DNA from: R-RK-3 sp963834945 | Lineage (GTDB): Bacteria > Pseudomonadota > Alphaproteobacteria > Rhizobiales > Rhodomicrobiaceae | DNA: 64,000 bases | Assembly: GCA_963834945.1 (NCBI GenBank) | Contig: CAWIDT010000004.1 | Location: 248,001-312,000, forward strand | Reading direction: 5' to 3' | In this document: positions 10,276-18,795 of the stretch, piece after piece | How the letters are laid out: each line of letters starts with the position of its first letter | How positions within the stretch are numbered: position 1 is the stretch's first letter | Program-made: the position numbers and the translations under genes | The notes under the pieces: generated by a model | What the model was told of the DNA's origin: nothing | Database searches by the model: none | The model's input: only the letters and a program-made list of their open reading frames with translations

Positions 10276-11402
10276 GCGGCACCCTTGTGTTTCTTGATGC
10301 CGCCATACTGGTAATAGGCCGCGCAGGCCCCCTCGGACGACACCATCAGCGCGCCGAGCGGCGTCTCCGGCGTACAGGCGGAGCCAAACACCTTGCACTG
10401 CCATGGCTTGATGACGCCCTTGAGCACCTCGCCGCATTGGCAGCTTTTCGGGTCGGCGATGCGCACATTCGGCACGCTGAATTTGCGTTCGGCGTCGAAA
10501 TGCGCGTAGGCCTCGCGCACCTTTACGCCGGAATGGTCGATCGAACCCAGCCCGCGCCATTCAAAGAACTCGCGCAATTCATACACCTGCGACACCGCTT
10601 TGAGCGCCGCAGCGTTGCCCGCGTCCGGCACGATGCGGGAATATTGGTTTTCGATTTCGGCGCGGCCGTCCTTGATCTGCTTCAGGATCATCCAGATGGA
10701 ATGCAGCACGTCGAGCGGTTCGAAGCCGCCGACCACCATCGGGCGCTTGTAATATTGAGCGATGAACAGATAGGGCGTGGTGCCGATCACCATCGACACG
10801 TGGCCGGGGCCGAGGAAGCCGTCGAGATGCAGATCAGGGCTGTCGAGAATGGCCTTGATCGTCGGCACGATGGTGATGTGATTGCAGAAGACAGAGAAAT
10901 TCCGCACCCCCTCGGATGCCGCCTGCAGGATCGTCAGCGCGGTCGAAGGCATCGTCGTCTCGAAGCCGATGCCGAAGAACACCACTTCGCGGTCGGGGTT
11001 CTTGCGGGCGATCCCCAGCGCGTCCATCGGCGAGTAGACCATGCGGATGTCGGCACCATTGGCCTTGGCTTGCAGAAGGCTCTTTTTCGAGCCCGGCACG
11101 CGCATCGCGTCGCCGAAGGTGGCGAAGATGACGTTGTCGCGCTCGGCGATGGAAATGCAGTCATCAACCCGCCCCATCGGCAGCACACAGACCGGGCAAC
11201 CCGGCCCATGCACCAGCTCGATCGCGTCGGGCAGCATGCCTTCGATGCCATAGCGGAAGATGGAATGGGTGTGGCCGCCGCAGACCTCCATGATCTGGAT
11301 CGGCCGCGTCTTGGCGATCTCGATGCCCGCCGCCAGCGCCTCTATCTCCTTGATGAGGATGGCTGCTTTGTCCCGGTCGCGGAATTCATCGACGTATTTC
11401 AT
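10272..11402 (-). CDS. hypD: Hydrogenase iron scaffold protein HypD
   Basis: 376 residues. Motifs include EVCGGHTHSIFRYG (catalytic Cys and His), GPGCPVCVLP, GFETTMPSTA and the C-terminal Cys set binding a [4Fe-4S] cluster (CQCGEVL, CKVFGSACTPETPLGALMVSSEGAC, visible as two Cys pairs). HypD with HypC holds the Fe(CN)2CO unit during assembly. It overlaps hypE and starts two bases after the SIS gene stop. Confidence 0.96.
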   Translation of the reverse strand: MKYVDEFRDRDKAAILIKEIEALAAGIEIAKTRPIQIMEVCGGHTHSIFRYGIEGMLPDAIELVHGPGCPVCVLPMGRVDDCISIAERDNVIFATFGDAMRVPGSKKSLLQAKANGADIRMVYSPMDALGIARKNPDREVVFFGIGFETTMPSTALTILQAASEGVRNFSVFCNHITIVPTIKAILDSPDLHLDGFLGPGHVSMVIGTTPYLFIAQYYKRPMVVGGFEPLDVLHSIWMILKQIKDGRAEIENQYSRIVPDAGNAAALKAVSQVYELREFFEWRGLGSIDHSGVKVREAYAHFDAERKFSVPNVRIADPKSCQCGEVLKGVIKPWQCKVFGSACTPETPLGALMVSSEGACAAYYQYGGIKKHKGAA

Positions 11403-11404
11403 GG

Positions 11405-12094
11405 CTAAGCGTCTCCTTTGCCCGCCGCCGAGCCGCGATCGTCGGCCAGCAGCGTATGCACGAGATCCCAGAGAATGTGATAGGCCGTGACGTGGCACTC
11501 CTGGATGCGGTGGATCGAGGAGGACGGTACGATGAGGCAATGATCGACGACGCCGGACGTTTTCATCTTGCCGCCGTCGCCGCCGGTCAGGCCGATGGTG
11601 GCAAGGCCCATCTCCTTGGCCTTGGCGAAGGCGGAAATGAGGTTCGCCGAATTGCCGCTGGTCGAGATGCCGATCAGTCCGTCGCCGGCCTTGGCCTGCG
11701 CGATCACTTGGCGCACGAAGACATGATCGAAGCCCAGATCGTTGCCCACGGCGGAAATCATCGCGAGATCGGCGACCAGATTGATGGCCGCGAGAGCCGG
11801 ACGCCCCGCCGTCACCGGGTGTACGAATTCCACCGCGACGTGGGATGCATCGCAGCTCGACCCGCCATTGCCCATGGTGAACAGGCGGCCGTTTTTCCGG
11901 TAAACGCCGGCCAGGGCTTTGGCCGCCGCGACCAGCGTGCCGGCCTGATCAGCGAAGAAGACCTCGCTGGTGTGGCGCGAGTCCTTTGCCTTCTCGCCCA
12001 CCGAATGCAGCAGCGCGATGTCGAGCTGCCCGGCATCCTGGTGCTTGCCGTGCAGGAACGGATAGAGGGCCTGCAGATCGCTTTCGGAGGACAT
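11405..12094 (-). CDS. GmhA-like SIS-domain protein in hydrogenase operon
   Basis: 229 residues of the SIS (sugar isomerase) family closest in layout to sedoheptulose-7-phosphate isomerase GmhA: MGNGGSSCDASH binds the sugar phosphate, followed by GISTSGNSANLISA. GmhA itself makes heptose for lipopolysaccharide, but this gene sits between hypC and hypD with gaps of 12 and 2 bases, so it is part of the hydrogenase operon. SIS genes recur in group 1h hydrogenase clusters, to my knowledge without a proven role. Either an unknown maturation or regulatory task or a passenger heptose isomerase is possible. Confidence 0.8.
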   Translation of the reverse strand: MSSESDLQALYPFLHGKHQDAGQLDIALLHSVGEKAKDSRHTSEVFFADQAGTLVAAAKALAGVYRKNGRLFTMGNGGSSCDASHVAVEFVHPVTAGRPALAAINLVADLAMISAVGNDLGFDHVFVRQVIAQAKAGDGLIGISTSGNSANLISAFAKAKEMGLATIGLTGGDGGKMKTSGVVDHCLIVPSSSIHRIQECHVTAYHILWDLVHTLLADDRGSAAGKGDA

Positions 12095-12106
12095 GGGGTC
12101 GCACTC

Positions 12107-12388
12107 CTATTCTGCCGCCGTTAGGCGCATTGCTTCGATTTCCGCCTGCGCTTCGCCAAGTTCGGTGAGGATTTGAAGCGTCTGTGCGGCCTCGGCTTCG
12201 TCGATGCGGCTCATGGCGAAGCCGACGTGAATGAGCACCCAGTCGCCGAGGCACGCCTCGACCGGATGCGTTTCATTGACGATGCAGGCGATATTCACCT
12301 GGCGCCGGACGCCGCTCACATCGACGGTGGCGAGTTTCTTGCGCGCATCATCGATGCTTACGATGCGGCCGGGAATTCCGAGACACAT
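12107..12388 (-). CDS. hypC: Hydrogenase maturation chaperone HypC
   Basis: 93 residues starting MCLGIPGRI, the HypC/HybG signature in which Cys2 binds iron and HypD or the large-subunit precursor. The OB-fold VLIHVGFAMSRIDEAEA segment is also typical. The start overlaps the end of hypF by about 30 bases. HypC ferries the Fe(CN)2CO unit from HypD to the apo large subunit. Confidence 0.95.
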   Translation of the reverse strand: MCLGIPGRIVSIDDARKKLATVDVSGVRRQVNIACIVNETHPVEACLGDWVLIHVGFAMSRIDEAEAAQTLQILTELGEAQAEIEAMRLTAAE

Positions 12389-14805
12389 ATTGCGTTTCCT
12401 TGGCCTTGCGCCTGAGCGCGGATGAGCCGTGCCGCGCCGATAGCAGCCTGACCGAATGCGAGACCGCCATCATTGGCGGGCAGCCGCGCGTGACTGAGAA
12501 CGGAGAAGTTCGCCGCCTCCAGACGATGGCTCACCGCCTCGAAGAGAATGCGGTTCTGAAAGCAGCCGCCCGAAAGCGCCACCTGCGTGAAGCGCGGCCC
12601 GTCCGGGCTGTCGCGCCGGGCGAGCTTGCCCGCCATCGCCGCGATCGACGAGGCAAGCCAGATATGGAACCGCGCGGCCATGACCGGCGCGGGCGTGCCG
12701 AGCAGCAGGTCGCCGAACACGGCGCGCCACATGCCGATCGGCTCGATATAGGGGAGGCCGTTCGCCGCCAGCCTGGGAATTGCGACCGGGTAGAGGTCTT
12801 CGCCGGGATCGCGCAGAGTGTTGTCGTCGGCGATGGCTTCCAGTTCCGCGCCGGTTTGGCCCTCATAGGCCTGGCGTTCGCGGCAGATGCCGACCGCCGC
12901 CGCGAAGGCATCGAACAGGCGGCCGCAGGACGAGGCGAGCGGCGAATTCAGATTGCGCTTGAGGATCGCGTCGAGCGTCGCGAGCGGCTTGGCCTTGAGG
13001 AATCCGTAAAGCTCCAATTCGCTGAAATTCATCGCGAATTCCGCCCATCCCATCTCGGCAACGATATGCGCATAAAGGTTACGCCAAGGCTCGCGCGCCG
13101 CCTGTCCTCCGCCCAGCATCGCCACCGGCTTCAGGCAGCCGAGCCGCTCATAGCCATCATAATCGGCGAGCAGAAACTCGCCGCCCCAGATACTTCCATG
13201 ATCGCCGAGGCCGAGACCGTCCAGCACGATGCCGAGAACCGGCGCTGCATTCAGCGCCTGACCGTTCTCGGCAAGGCACGATGCGACATGGGCGTGATGA
13301 TGCTGCACGCTCAACAGCGGCAGATGCTCATTTCGCGCACGCTCGGCGGCGAGCTTGGACGATAGGTATTCCGGGTGCCGGTCGGCGATGAGGGCCTTCG
13401 GGGCATGACCGAACAAGCCCGCGTAAAGCTCGATCGTCTTGCGGTAATCAGCATAGGTGGCGGCGTTTTCCAGATCGCCAAGATGCTGCGTCGGGATCGC
13501 CGTACCGTCCTTGACGAAGCAGGTGGTCGCCTTCAATTCGCCGCCCAGGGCCAGGATGTCCGGCGCGGTCTTGAAACCCGGCGGCAATGCGATGGGCGAG
13601 GGCGCATAGCCCCGCGCGCGCCGGATCACCCGGATTTTGCCGCCGATCTGGCGCACGACGGAATCGTCGACACGATTGGCGATGTCGCGGTCGTGCAGCA
13701 GCGCGTAAGGGGTGATGCCGCTAAGGCGTTCGATGGCCTCCGAATCGCAGGTGACTTGCGGCTCGTCGGCGATATTGCCGCTGGTCATCACCACCGGGCG
13801 GTCCATGCGGCGCAGGATGAGCAGATGCAGCGGTGTGGTCGGCAGCATGAAGCCGAGCGTATCGAGGCGCGGCGCGACGGCGTCCGGCAGCCGCTCCGGG
13901 CCGCCAGCGCGCAGCAGCACGATGGGCGCTTCCATGCCGGTCAGCGCGGCCTCTTCCGCGTCGCTGATCAGGGCATAGCGTCTGATCACGTCGAGGTCGC
14001 GGGCCATCAGCGCGAAAGGCTTGGCGTCGCGCCCTTTCCGCTCCCGCAGACGCGCCAGCGTCTCGGTGTTTGCCGCGTCGCAGGCGAGCTGATAGCCGCC
14101 CAGCCCTTTGATCGCGACGATCTCGCCCTTTTGCAGCAGGCCGCAAACCGCATCCACATCGTCGAGCATCGAATGCTGATCGAAGCTGAGCGGGCGTCCG
14201 TCGAAGCGCACCAGCGAGGCGCGCGGGCCGCAGCTGTGGCAGGCGATGGCCTCGGCGTGAAAGCGGCGGTTCGCCGGATCGCGATATTCGGCGAGGCAGG
14301 CCTCGCAAAGATCGAACACCGCCATGGTGGTCTGGGCGCGGTCATAGGGAACGCCGCCGATGATGCTCAAACGCGGGCCGCAATGGGTGCAATTGGTGAA
14401 CGGGTAGCGATAGCGCCCCTCGAACGGGTTCAGCACTTCCGCCGCGCACGCGTCGCACACGCCCGCATCGGGTGAGATCTCGGTATGGACGGCGCCGCCG
14501 GCGCTTTCCGCGATCCGGAACATGCCGGGCAGGCGGCCCTCGAAGGGGCGCGTCACGATGGCCTCGATCCGCGCCAGCGGCGGCGCTTCGCTGTAAAGGC
14601 GCTCGATGAAACTCTTTATCCCGCGAGACGGGCCGTGCAGCCGCACCAGCACGCCCTCGGCGTCGTTCAGCACCTCACCGCCCAGTTGCAGCGCCCTGGC
14701 AATGCGCCAGACCGCCGGGCGGAACCCGACGCCCTGCACGCGGCCGCGCACGCGAATCTCGACATTGGCGGCCTCGTCGCTTTGGGGACGCGGCTGCGCA
14801 GTCAT
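12358..14805 (-). CDS. hypF: Carbamoyltransferase HypF
   Basis: 815 residues, full family length. Domains in order: acylphosphatase-like (about 15-100, RGRVQGVGFRPAVWR), two CxxC...CxxC zinc fingers (about 115-200: CDACAAEV, CTHCGPRL, CEACLAEY, CHSCGPRA), a YrdC-like domain (about 215-400, KGLGGYQLACDA) and a Kae1-like carbamoyl-transfer domain with HHHAHVASC. HypF makes carbamoyl-adenylate from carbamoyl phosphate and moves it to HypE. Its ATG overlaps the stop of the NHL gene upstream. Confidence 0.96.
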   Translation of the reverse strand: MTAQPRPQSDEAANVEIRVRGRVQGVGFRPAVWRIARALQLGGEVLNDAEGVLVRLHGPSRGIKSFIERLYSEAPPLARIEAIVTRPFEGRLPGMFRIAESAGGAVHTEISPDAGVCDACAAEVLNPFEGRYRYPFTNCTHCGPRLSIIGGVPYDRAQTTMAVFDLCEACLAEYRDPANRRFHAEAIACHSCGPRASLVRFDGRPLSFDQHSMLDDVDAVCGLLQKGEIVAIKGLGGYQLACDAANTETLARLRERKGRDAKPFALMARDLDVIRRYALISDAEEAALTGMEAPIVLLRAGGPERLPDAVAPRLDTLGFMLPTTPLHLLILRRMDRPVVMTSGNIADEPQVTCDSEAIERLSGITPYALLHDRDIANRVDDSVVRQIGGKIRVIRRARGYAPSPIALPPGFKTAPDILALGGELKATTCFVKDGTAIPTQHLGDLENAATYADYRKTIELYAGLFGHAPKALIADRHPEYLSSKLAAERARNEHLPLLSVQHHHAHVASCLAENGQALNAAPVLGIVLDGLGLGDHGSIWGGEFLLADYDGYERLGCLKPVAMLGGGQAAREPWRNLYAHIVAEMGWAEFAMNFSELELYGFLKAKPLATLDAILKRNLNSPLASSCGRLFDAFAAAVGICRERQAYEGQTGAELEAIADDNTLRDPGEDLYPVAIPRLAANGLPYIEPIGMWRAVFGDLLLGTPAPVMAARFHIWLASSIAAMAGKLARRDSPDGPRFTQVALSGGCFQNRILFEAVSHRLEAANFSVLSHARLPANDGGLAFGQAAIGAARLIRAQAQGQGNAICVSEFPAAS

Positions 14806-16013
14806 GACGCGGCCTCCCAGAGCATGACGCGGTTATTGCCCGAATCCGCCACCGCGAGCGTGGAGCCGCATCCCGCGAGGCCATAGGGCCAGCACAGGCT
14901 GTCGCGGCAGGGCGGCGCCCAGCGGTTGTCGCCTTTGTCGGAGAAGTGCCGCTGACCTGTGAGTCTGACCGCCGCGGTACCCATGGCAAGCCCGTTGAGG
15001 TCAAATCCGATGAGCCGGGAATTGGCGGTATCGGCGACGACGAGATGGTCGCCGAGACGCGCAAGACCATAGGGCATATTGACCGTGGCGGCGGTGGGAT
15101 AATAGGCGGCAGCGTTATATTCCTGATGCGCCAGTCCGGCCTGGCCAAGCACGAAATCGCAGGGCGCGCCGTTCACGCTCGGCGCCGACCGCCAAACCAT
15201 GACGCGGTTATTGCCGGCGTCGGCGATCATCAGCGCGCCCTCGGCCAGGACGACCGCGTGCGGCCAGCGCATTCCGAACGCGCCGATGCTTTGCCCGGCA
15301 TTCTCGTCGCGGCAGGTGAAATCCGCCTGCCCGAGCACCAGATCGGCGGGCGCTCCGTTCCGCTCCGGCACTTGGCTCCACATCAGCAGGCGCCGGTTAC
15401 CAGTATCGGCGACGAACAGCCGCCCGTCCGCGATTGTCACGCCGTAGCACCAGTTCAGCGTTGAGGCGTCGGGCGCGTCCGCGCCGCGATTGGCCAGCGC
15501 GCCGGTGAAATCGGCCTGGCCCAGCACGACATCGGCGGGCTGATTGGAGGCGCGGGGATAGCCGTGCCAGATGAGAACGCGGTGGTTCCAGGCATCCGCC
15601 ACGGCGAGAATGCCGTCCGCGGCAGCGATGCCGGTGGGCACGTTCAGCGTCGCGGCGCCGACAGCGCCCTTGGCGTTGCGCCCCTCGGCGTCGAAATCGG
15701 GCTGGCCGATCTGCATTTCGGCGGGCTGATCGTCTTCCTCGGGACGTTCCGGCCAGATCATCAGACGATGATGGCCGGTGTCGGCGACGAAGAACGGTCC
15801 CGCAGGGCCGGCGAGACAGGCACCGCGTGGACCGAACAAGGTCCGCGTCCCGGGCTGGACCGGCATGGCGAGTCCGTCGGCACCCTGATGGCCACCTAGG
15901 ATCACCCGCGGGCCCTCAGGCGAGAGCATGGGGAGAGGGCGAGGGCACAACTCTGCACTGATACGCCCGGGACGCGGATTGGGAGCGGACGCATGCCGCA
16001 AGGAAACTCTCAT
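14802..16013 (-). CDS. NHL-repeat beta-propeller protein of hydrogenase cluster
   Basis: 403 residues. Six NHL repeats are visible by their cores FVADTGHHRLMIW, AVADAWNHRVLIW, FVADTGNRRLLMW, MIADAGNNRVMVW, VVADTANSRLIGF and AVADSGNNRVMLW, giving a six-bladed propeller. No signal peptide is seen, so it is probably cytoplasmic or peripheral. NHL proteins are a conserved companion of group 1h hydrogenases, of unknown function; a scaffold for electron carriers or assembly is plausible. The start is set at 16013 because that ATG overlaps the stop of the NifU-Rieske gene. Confidence 0.88.
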   Translation of the reverse strand: MRVSLRHASAPNPRPGRISAELCPRPLPMLSPEGPRVILGGHQGADGLAMPVQPGTRTLFGPRGACLAGPAGPFFVADTGHHRLMIWPERPEEDDQPAEMQIGQPDFDAEGRNAKGAVGAATLNVPTGIAAADGILAVADAWNHRVLIWHGYPRASNQPADVVLGQADFTGALANRGADAPDASTLNWCYGVTIADGRLFVADTGNRRLLMWSQVPERNGAPADLVLGQADFTCRDENAGQSIGAFGMRWPHAVVLAEGALMIADAGNNRVMVWRSAPSVNGAPCDFVLGQAGLAHQEYNAAAYYPTAATVNMPYGLARLGDHLVVADTANSRLIGFDLNGLAMGTAAVRLTGQRHFSDKGDNRWAPPCRDSLCWPYGLAGCGSTLAVADSGNNRVMLWEAAS

Positions 16014-16879
16014 CGCCCCAGCCTCACTTCCACCCGGCTGCCGATCACGCGCACGGCGTGGGGCTGCAATTGCACTTCGGGCGCGGTGAGGCACTCGCCC
16101 GTGCTTAGATCGTAGCGGAAGCCATGATGAGGGCAGGCGATGATGCCGTCATCGATGTCGCCGTCATGGATGGGGAAGCCCAGATGCGCGCAGGCATTCT
16201 GGAAACAGGACACCACCGAGCCGCGCCGAAACAGCAGCAGCTTGTGCCCGTTGACCGGCAGCGCGCGAACGCCGCCTTCGGGGATCTCTTCGAGCCGGCT
16301 TGCTGGAAACCAGTCGCCGGTGACGTCAAGCGCGAAGGGGCTGGTGAAATTCGCGGTCTGGCCGCCGCCCGCCGCATAGCCCTTGACCTGGAGGATCTGG
16401 GTGATCTCGGGACAGGCATCCTCGACGGCTTTCTTGACGCCCGCATGAAAGGTGAGTGCGGAGGCCGCGCAGCCGTCGCAGGCGCCGGTGAAGCGGACCT
16501 CAATCGTAGGCGGCGCCACCTTGACCAGTTCCACGTCGCCGCCATGCGAGGCGAGCATCGGCCGCACCCCTGCCAGGGCATTCTCGACACGCTCGGCAAC
16601 GCTGGGCTTGATGATGTTATGCCGGCGCAGCACCGCATAGACGATCTCGTCGGCGGCCGCCTGCCGCATCGCCGCCGCGGCGGCCGCATCGCTTTTGAGC
16701 GCGCCGACGAGGCGCCGGAGCGCGGCGCCGTGAAGCGCCTCGATCGCGGTGCGATAGGCACAGGCGGCAAGCCGGGCGCTTTCGTCCCCATCCGCGAAAA
16801 TGCCCTCCAGCCGCTCGATGTCTTCGAGCAATTTGGAAAGGTCTTCCCGTCGGTCCGGAGCTTTGTCGGGCGCGTTCAT
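16010..16879 (-). CDS. NifU-like domain fused to Rieske [2Fe-2S] domain
   Basis: 289 residues. Residues 1-80 are helical. About 95-165 is a NifU C-terminal-type Fe-S scaffold (HGGDVELVKV ... GACDGCAAS, a CxxC pair). About 185-285 is a Rieske ferredoxin, with CAHLGFPIHDG and CPHHGFRYDLSTGEC giving the CxH and CxxH ligand pairs. The protein could carry electrons from the hydrogenase or load clusters into it. Such genes are typical of group 1h clusters. The start at ATG 16879 excludes a non-homologous upstream extension. It is coupled to the NHL gene by ATGA overlap. Confidence 0.9.
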   Translation of the reverse strand: MNAPDKAPDRREDLSKLLEDIERLEGIFADGDESARLAACAYRTAIEALHGAALRRLVGALKSDAAAAAAMRQAAADEIVYAVLRRHNIIKPSVAERVENALAGVRPMLASHGGDVELVKVAPPTIEVRFTGACDGCAASALTFHAGVKKAVEDACPEITQILQVKGYAAGGGQTANFTSPFALDVTGDWFPASRLEEIPEGGVRALPVNGHKLLLFRRGSVVSCFQNACAHLGFPIHDGDIDDGIIACPHHGFRYDLSTGECLTAPEVQLQPHAVRVIGSRVEVRLGR

Positions 16880-16887
16880 GGCCGTAC

Positions 16888-17112
16888 TCAGCGAAAGCGA
16901 ATGGTCTTGAAGAGAAACGGTTGCAAGCCGCCGCCGAGAAAGCCCGCGGCCATTGCGGCGGCCCAGAGCGGTGTCCCCGCCATGGCAAGGATGATACAGG
17001 TCAACGCGGTGACGATGATGCCGGCCGCCAGACGCCCATAGGCCTGGCGCGAATTGGCGAAAAGCTGCCCGCGAAGGAAAAGCGTAAAAGCGCTGCGTGC
17101 CATGGTCCACAT
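16888..17112 (-). CDS. Small two-helix membrane protein, hydrogenase cluster
   Basis: 74 residues. It has a basic N-terminal part, then two hydrophobic helices (about 27-45, LAAGIIVTALTCIILAMAG, and about 48-64), and a basic end PFLFKTIRFR. GAGGGG lies just upstream of the ATG. Gaps to its neighbours are 8 and 10 bases, so it is in the operon. Because the hydrogenase subunits lack membrane segments, this protein or the next is a candidate anchor or quinone-side partner; that is inference from position and topology only. Confidence 0.75.
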   Translation of the reverse strand: MWTMARSAFTLFLRGQLFANSRQAYGRLAAGIIVTALTCIILAMAGTPLWAAAMAAGFLGGGLQPFLFKTIRFR

Positions 17113-17122
17113 TGAACGCCCC

Positions 17123-17344
17123 TCAACCGATCAGTGCAAGAACGATGACGGCGACGACAATGCCGGGCGCCCCCGCCAGCAAGCCGAACAGTCCGCCCAT
17201 CTGAGTGGCGAGCTCCAAGCCGAATTGCTTGCCGCCGATGGCGATCCCCGCGAGCGCTCCCCCGGCCAGCGAAGCCAGGACGCCGATGCCGAGCGCGGCC
17301 AGCGACCAGGTGATGGGTTGTTGGAGCAGGGTGTCCATGGTCAC
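17123..17344 (-). CDS. Small Gly/Ala-rich two-helix membrane protein, hydrogenase cluster
   Basis: 73 residues from a GTG with AGGA seven bases upstream (ATG 17338 is the alternative). Two long hydrophobic segments (about 14-38 and 48-73) are rich in Gly-xxx-Gly spacing (GVLASLAGGALAGIAIGG, GGLFGLLAG), which favours tight helix packing or oligomers. Nothing with a known function is recognised. Together with the 74-residue neighbour it is the only obvious membrane component of the island. Confidence 0.72.
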   Translation of the reverse strand: MTMDTLLQQPITWSLAALGIGVLASLAGGALAGIAIGGKQFGLELATQMGGLFGLLAGAPGIVVAVIVLALIG

Positions 17345-17371
17345 GCTCGTTTCCTGGATTGCGCCGCGCGG

Positions 17372-18382
17372 TCAGCCGCTCGCCGCGTGTTTGGTTCCGC
17401 CGTTGCCGGCCGGCATCGTCATCAGTTCGCGTTCCAGTTGGAACAGGGCATCGGCGACGATGCCCGCCTTGGCAGTGTCGCCGTGGATTGTGAACAATTC
17501 GCGCGCTTCGGTGTAAAGCGCCCTGGCCGTAACGAGATTGGCCCGATTGCCGTGTTCGGGCTGCTCGGGATCGTCAGGCAGGTTTTGCAGGCAATTGGCC
17601 TTGTTAGTCAGCGTATTGGCATATTCGACCGGCATGGTCGCGCGGGTGCGAACCTTCAGCGCTTCGTCATAGGCTTCCAGCGCCCGCAGATTATTCTCCA
17701 CGCCATGGGCTGACGATGCGTATTGCAACGCATTGCCGAGATTGTTCTGCAGCATGGCGTATTCGGTTGGGTGATCGATGAAGTTCACCACCCGCAAGCC
17801 CTCCTCGAACGCCTGCACCGCGAGAGCCTCGCGCATCTTGGCGCGTTCGTCGGCGAGCGGAATGGAAAGAAACGCCGTCGCGAGATTGTTTTGCAGGATC
17901 GCGAATTCCTGTGGGAAGCGCGCCCGGTCGAAGGTGCGCAGCGCACGCTGATAGGCGGAGATCGCGTCGGTGATGCGCGCCCGCCGCAGCCCCGCGAGAC
18001 TTTGCAGCACCAGACCGAGATTCATTTCCAGCTCGGCCAGTTCCTCCGGCGTGCCATGCGCCTGGAAGATGGGCGAAACCGATTGGTAGGCGTCCCGCGC
18101 CAGTTCCAGCGAGGAGGGGTCTTCACCCGGCATCGCCTGAAGCGCGGTGCCTTTGCGTGCCGTGATACGGGCCTTCAGCAGTACATCGTCATCGGGGCAG
18201 ATCGACAGCGCCCGGTCGCACAATTCGATCGCGGCCCTGAGCTGGGCAGGTTCTTTGGGCCTGTACTGCAAGCCCATGGCGATTTCCATAAGCATTTCGG
18301 CGCGTTCGGCCGATGTCGCCGTTTCGTCGTTTGCCGCCACCAATGCCGCAGCAAACTGATCCTCAAACAGATCAGTGGGCAC
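17372..18382 (-). CDS. TPR-repeat protein, hydrogenase cluster
   Basis: 336 residues built almost wholly of tetratricopeptide-like helix pairs (ELEMNLGLVLQSLAG, FAILQNNLATAFLSI, YAMLQNNLGNALQYA, YANTLTNKANCLQNL). No signal peptide is seen. It starts at a GTG with GGGAGG seven bases upstream. TPR proteins recur in group 1h clusters and probably act as an assembly or docking surface, but the partner is unknown. The 95-base AT-rich gap upstream could hold an internal promoter. Confidence 0.88.
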   Translation of the reverse strand: MPTDLFEDQFAAALVAANDETATSAERAEMLMEIAMGLQYRPKEPAQLRAAIELCDRALSICPDDDVLLKARITARKGTALQAMPGEDPSSLELARDAYQSVSPIFQAHGTPEELAELEMNLGLVLQSLAGLRRARITDAISAYQRALRTFDRARFPQEFAILQNNLATAFLSIPLADERAKMREALAVQAFEEGLRVVNFIDHPTEYAMLQNNLGNALQYASSAHGVENNLRALEAYDEALKVRTRATMPVEYANTLTNKANCLQNLPDDPEQPEHGNRANLVTARALYTEARELFTIHGDTAKAGIVADALFQLERELMTMPAGNGGTKHAASG

Positions 18383-18477
18383 AGCGTGCCTCCCCCGATT
18401 ATTGATTAGAAGGTTGTTACCCAGGAAATATCATTCTCGGCAACACGTCAATTTATTATGCACATCGAAAACAAAGT

Positions 18478-18795
18478 TTACATAGGGAAGACTTCGTATG
18501 TGCGTAGTGCGCCGGATTCTTCGCACCAGGAATAAACGCCACGCCATTCCGCTTCGTCTTCCAATCCCTGGTCGCGGAAGAAGTCACCGGCGTCTATCAC
18601 GCGGTCTCCGGCAGCATTCCGGATTTTCAGCACATATCCGCCCGACGCCGCGTGCCGGACCGGCAGAATCAGCAAATCCTTCTCTTTCCTCAGCAGGATG
18701 ACGGTGCTGCAGCCCGGGAAAAAAGCGTCGTAGACTTGGCGCGCAATATAAACACGCCGCTGCCGCAGACTGACCTGCGCCGATTCCGGTGTCAC
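18478..18795 (-). CDS. Conserved hypothetical protein, hydrogenase cluster
   Basis: 105 residues, no domain recognised with confidence. The sequence is mostly beta-like with strands such as STVILLRKEKDLLILPV and an acidic, aromatic end (EWRGVYSWCEESGALRTYEVFPM in two parts). One Cys near residue 29 and one near the end are the only ones. It starts at a GTG overlapping the stop of the maturation protease, so translation is coupled. A role in hydrogenase assembly is inferred from position only. Confidence 0.7.
   Translation of the reverse strand: MTPESAQVSLRQRRVYIARQVYDAFFPGCSTVILLRKEKDLLILPVRHAASGGYVLKIRNAAGDRVIDAGDFFRDQGLEDEAEWRGVYSWCEESGALRTYEVFPM

Noticed and set aside
11405..12094. True LPS heptose gene cluster
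   Set aside because: No other heptose or LPS genes are near; the gene is embedded in the hyp operon.
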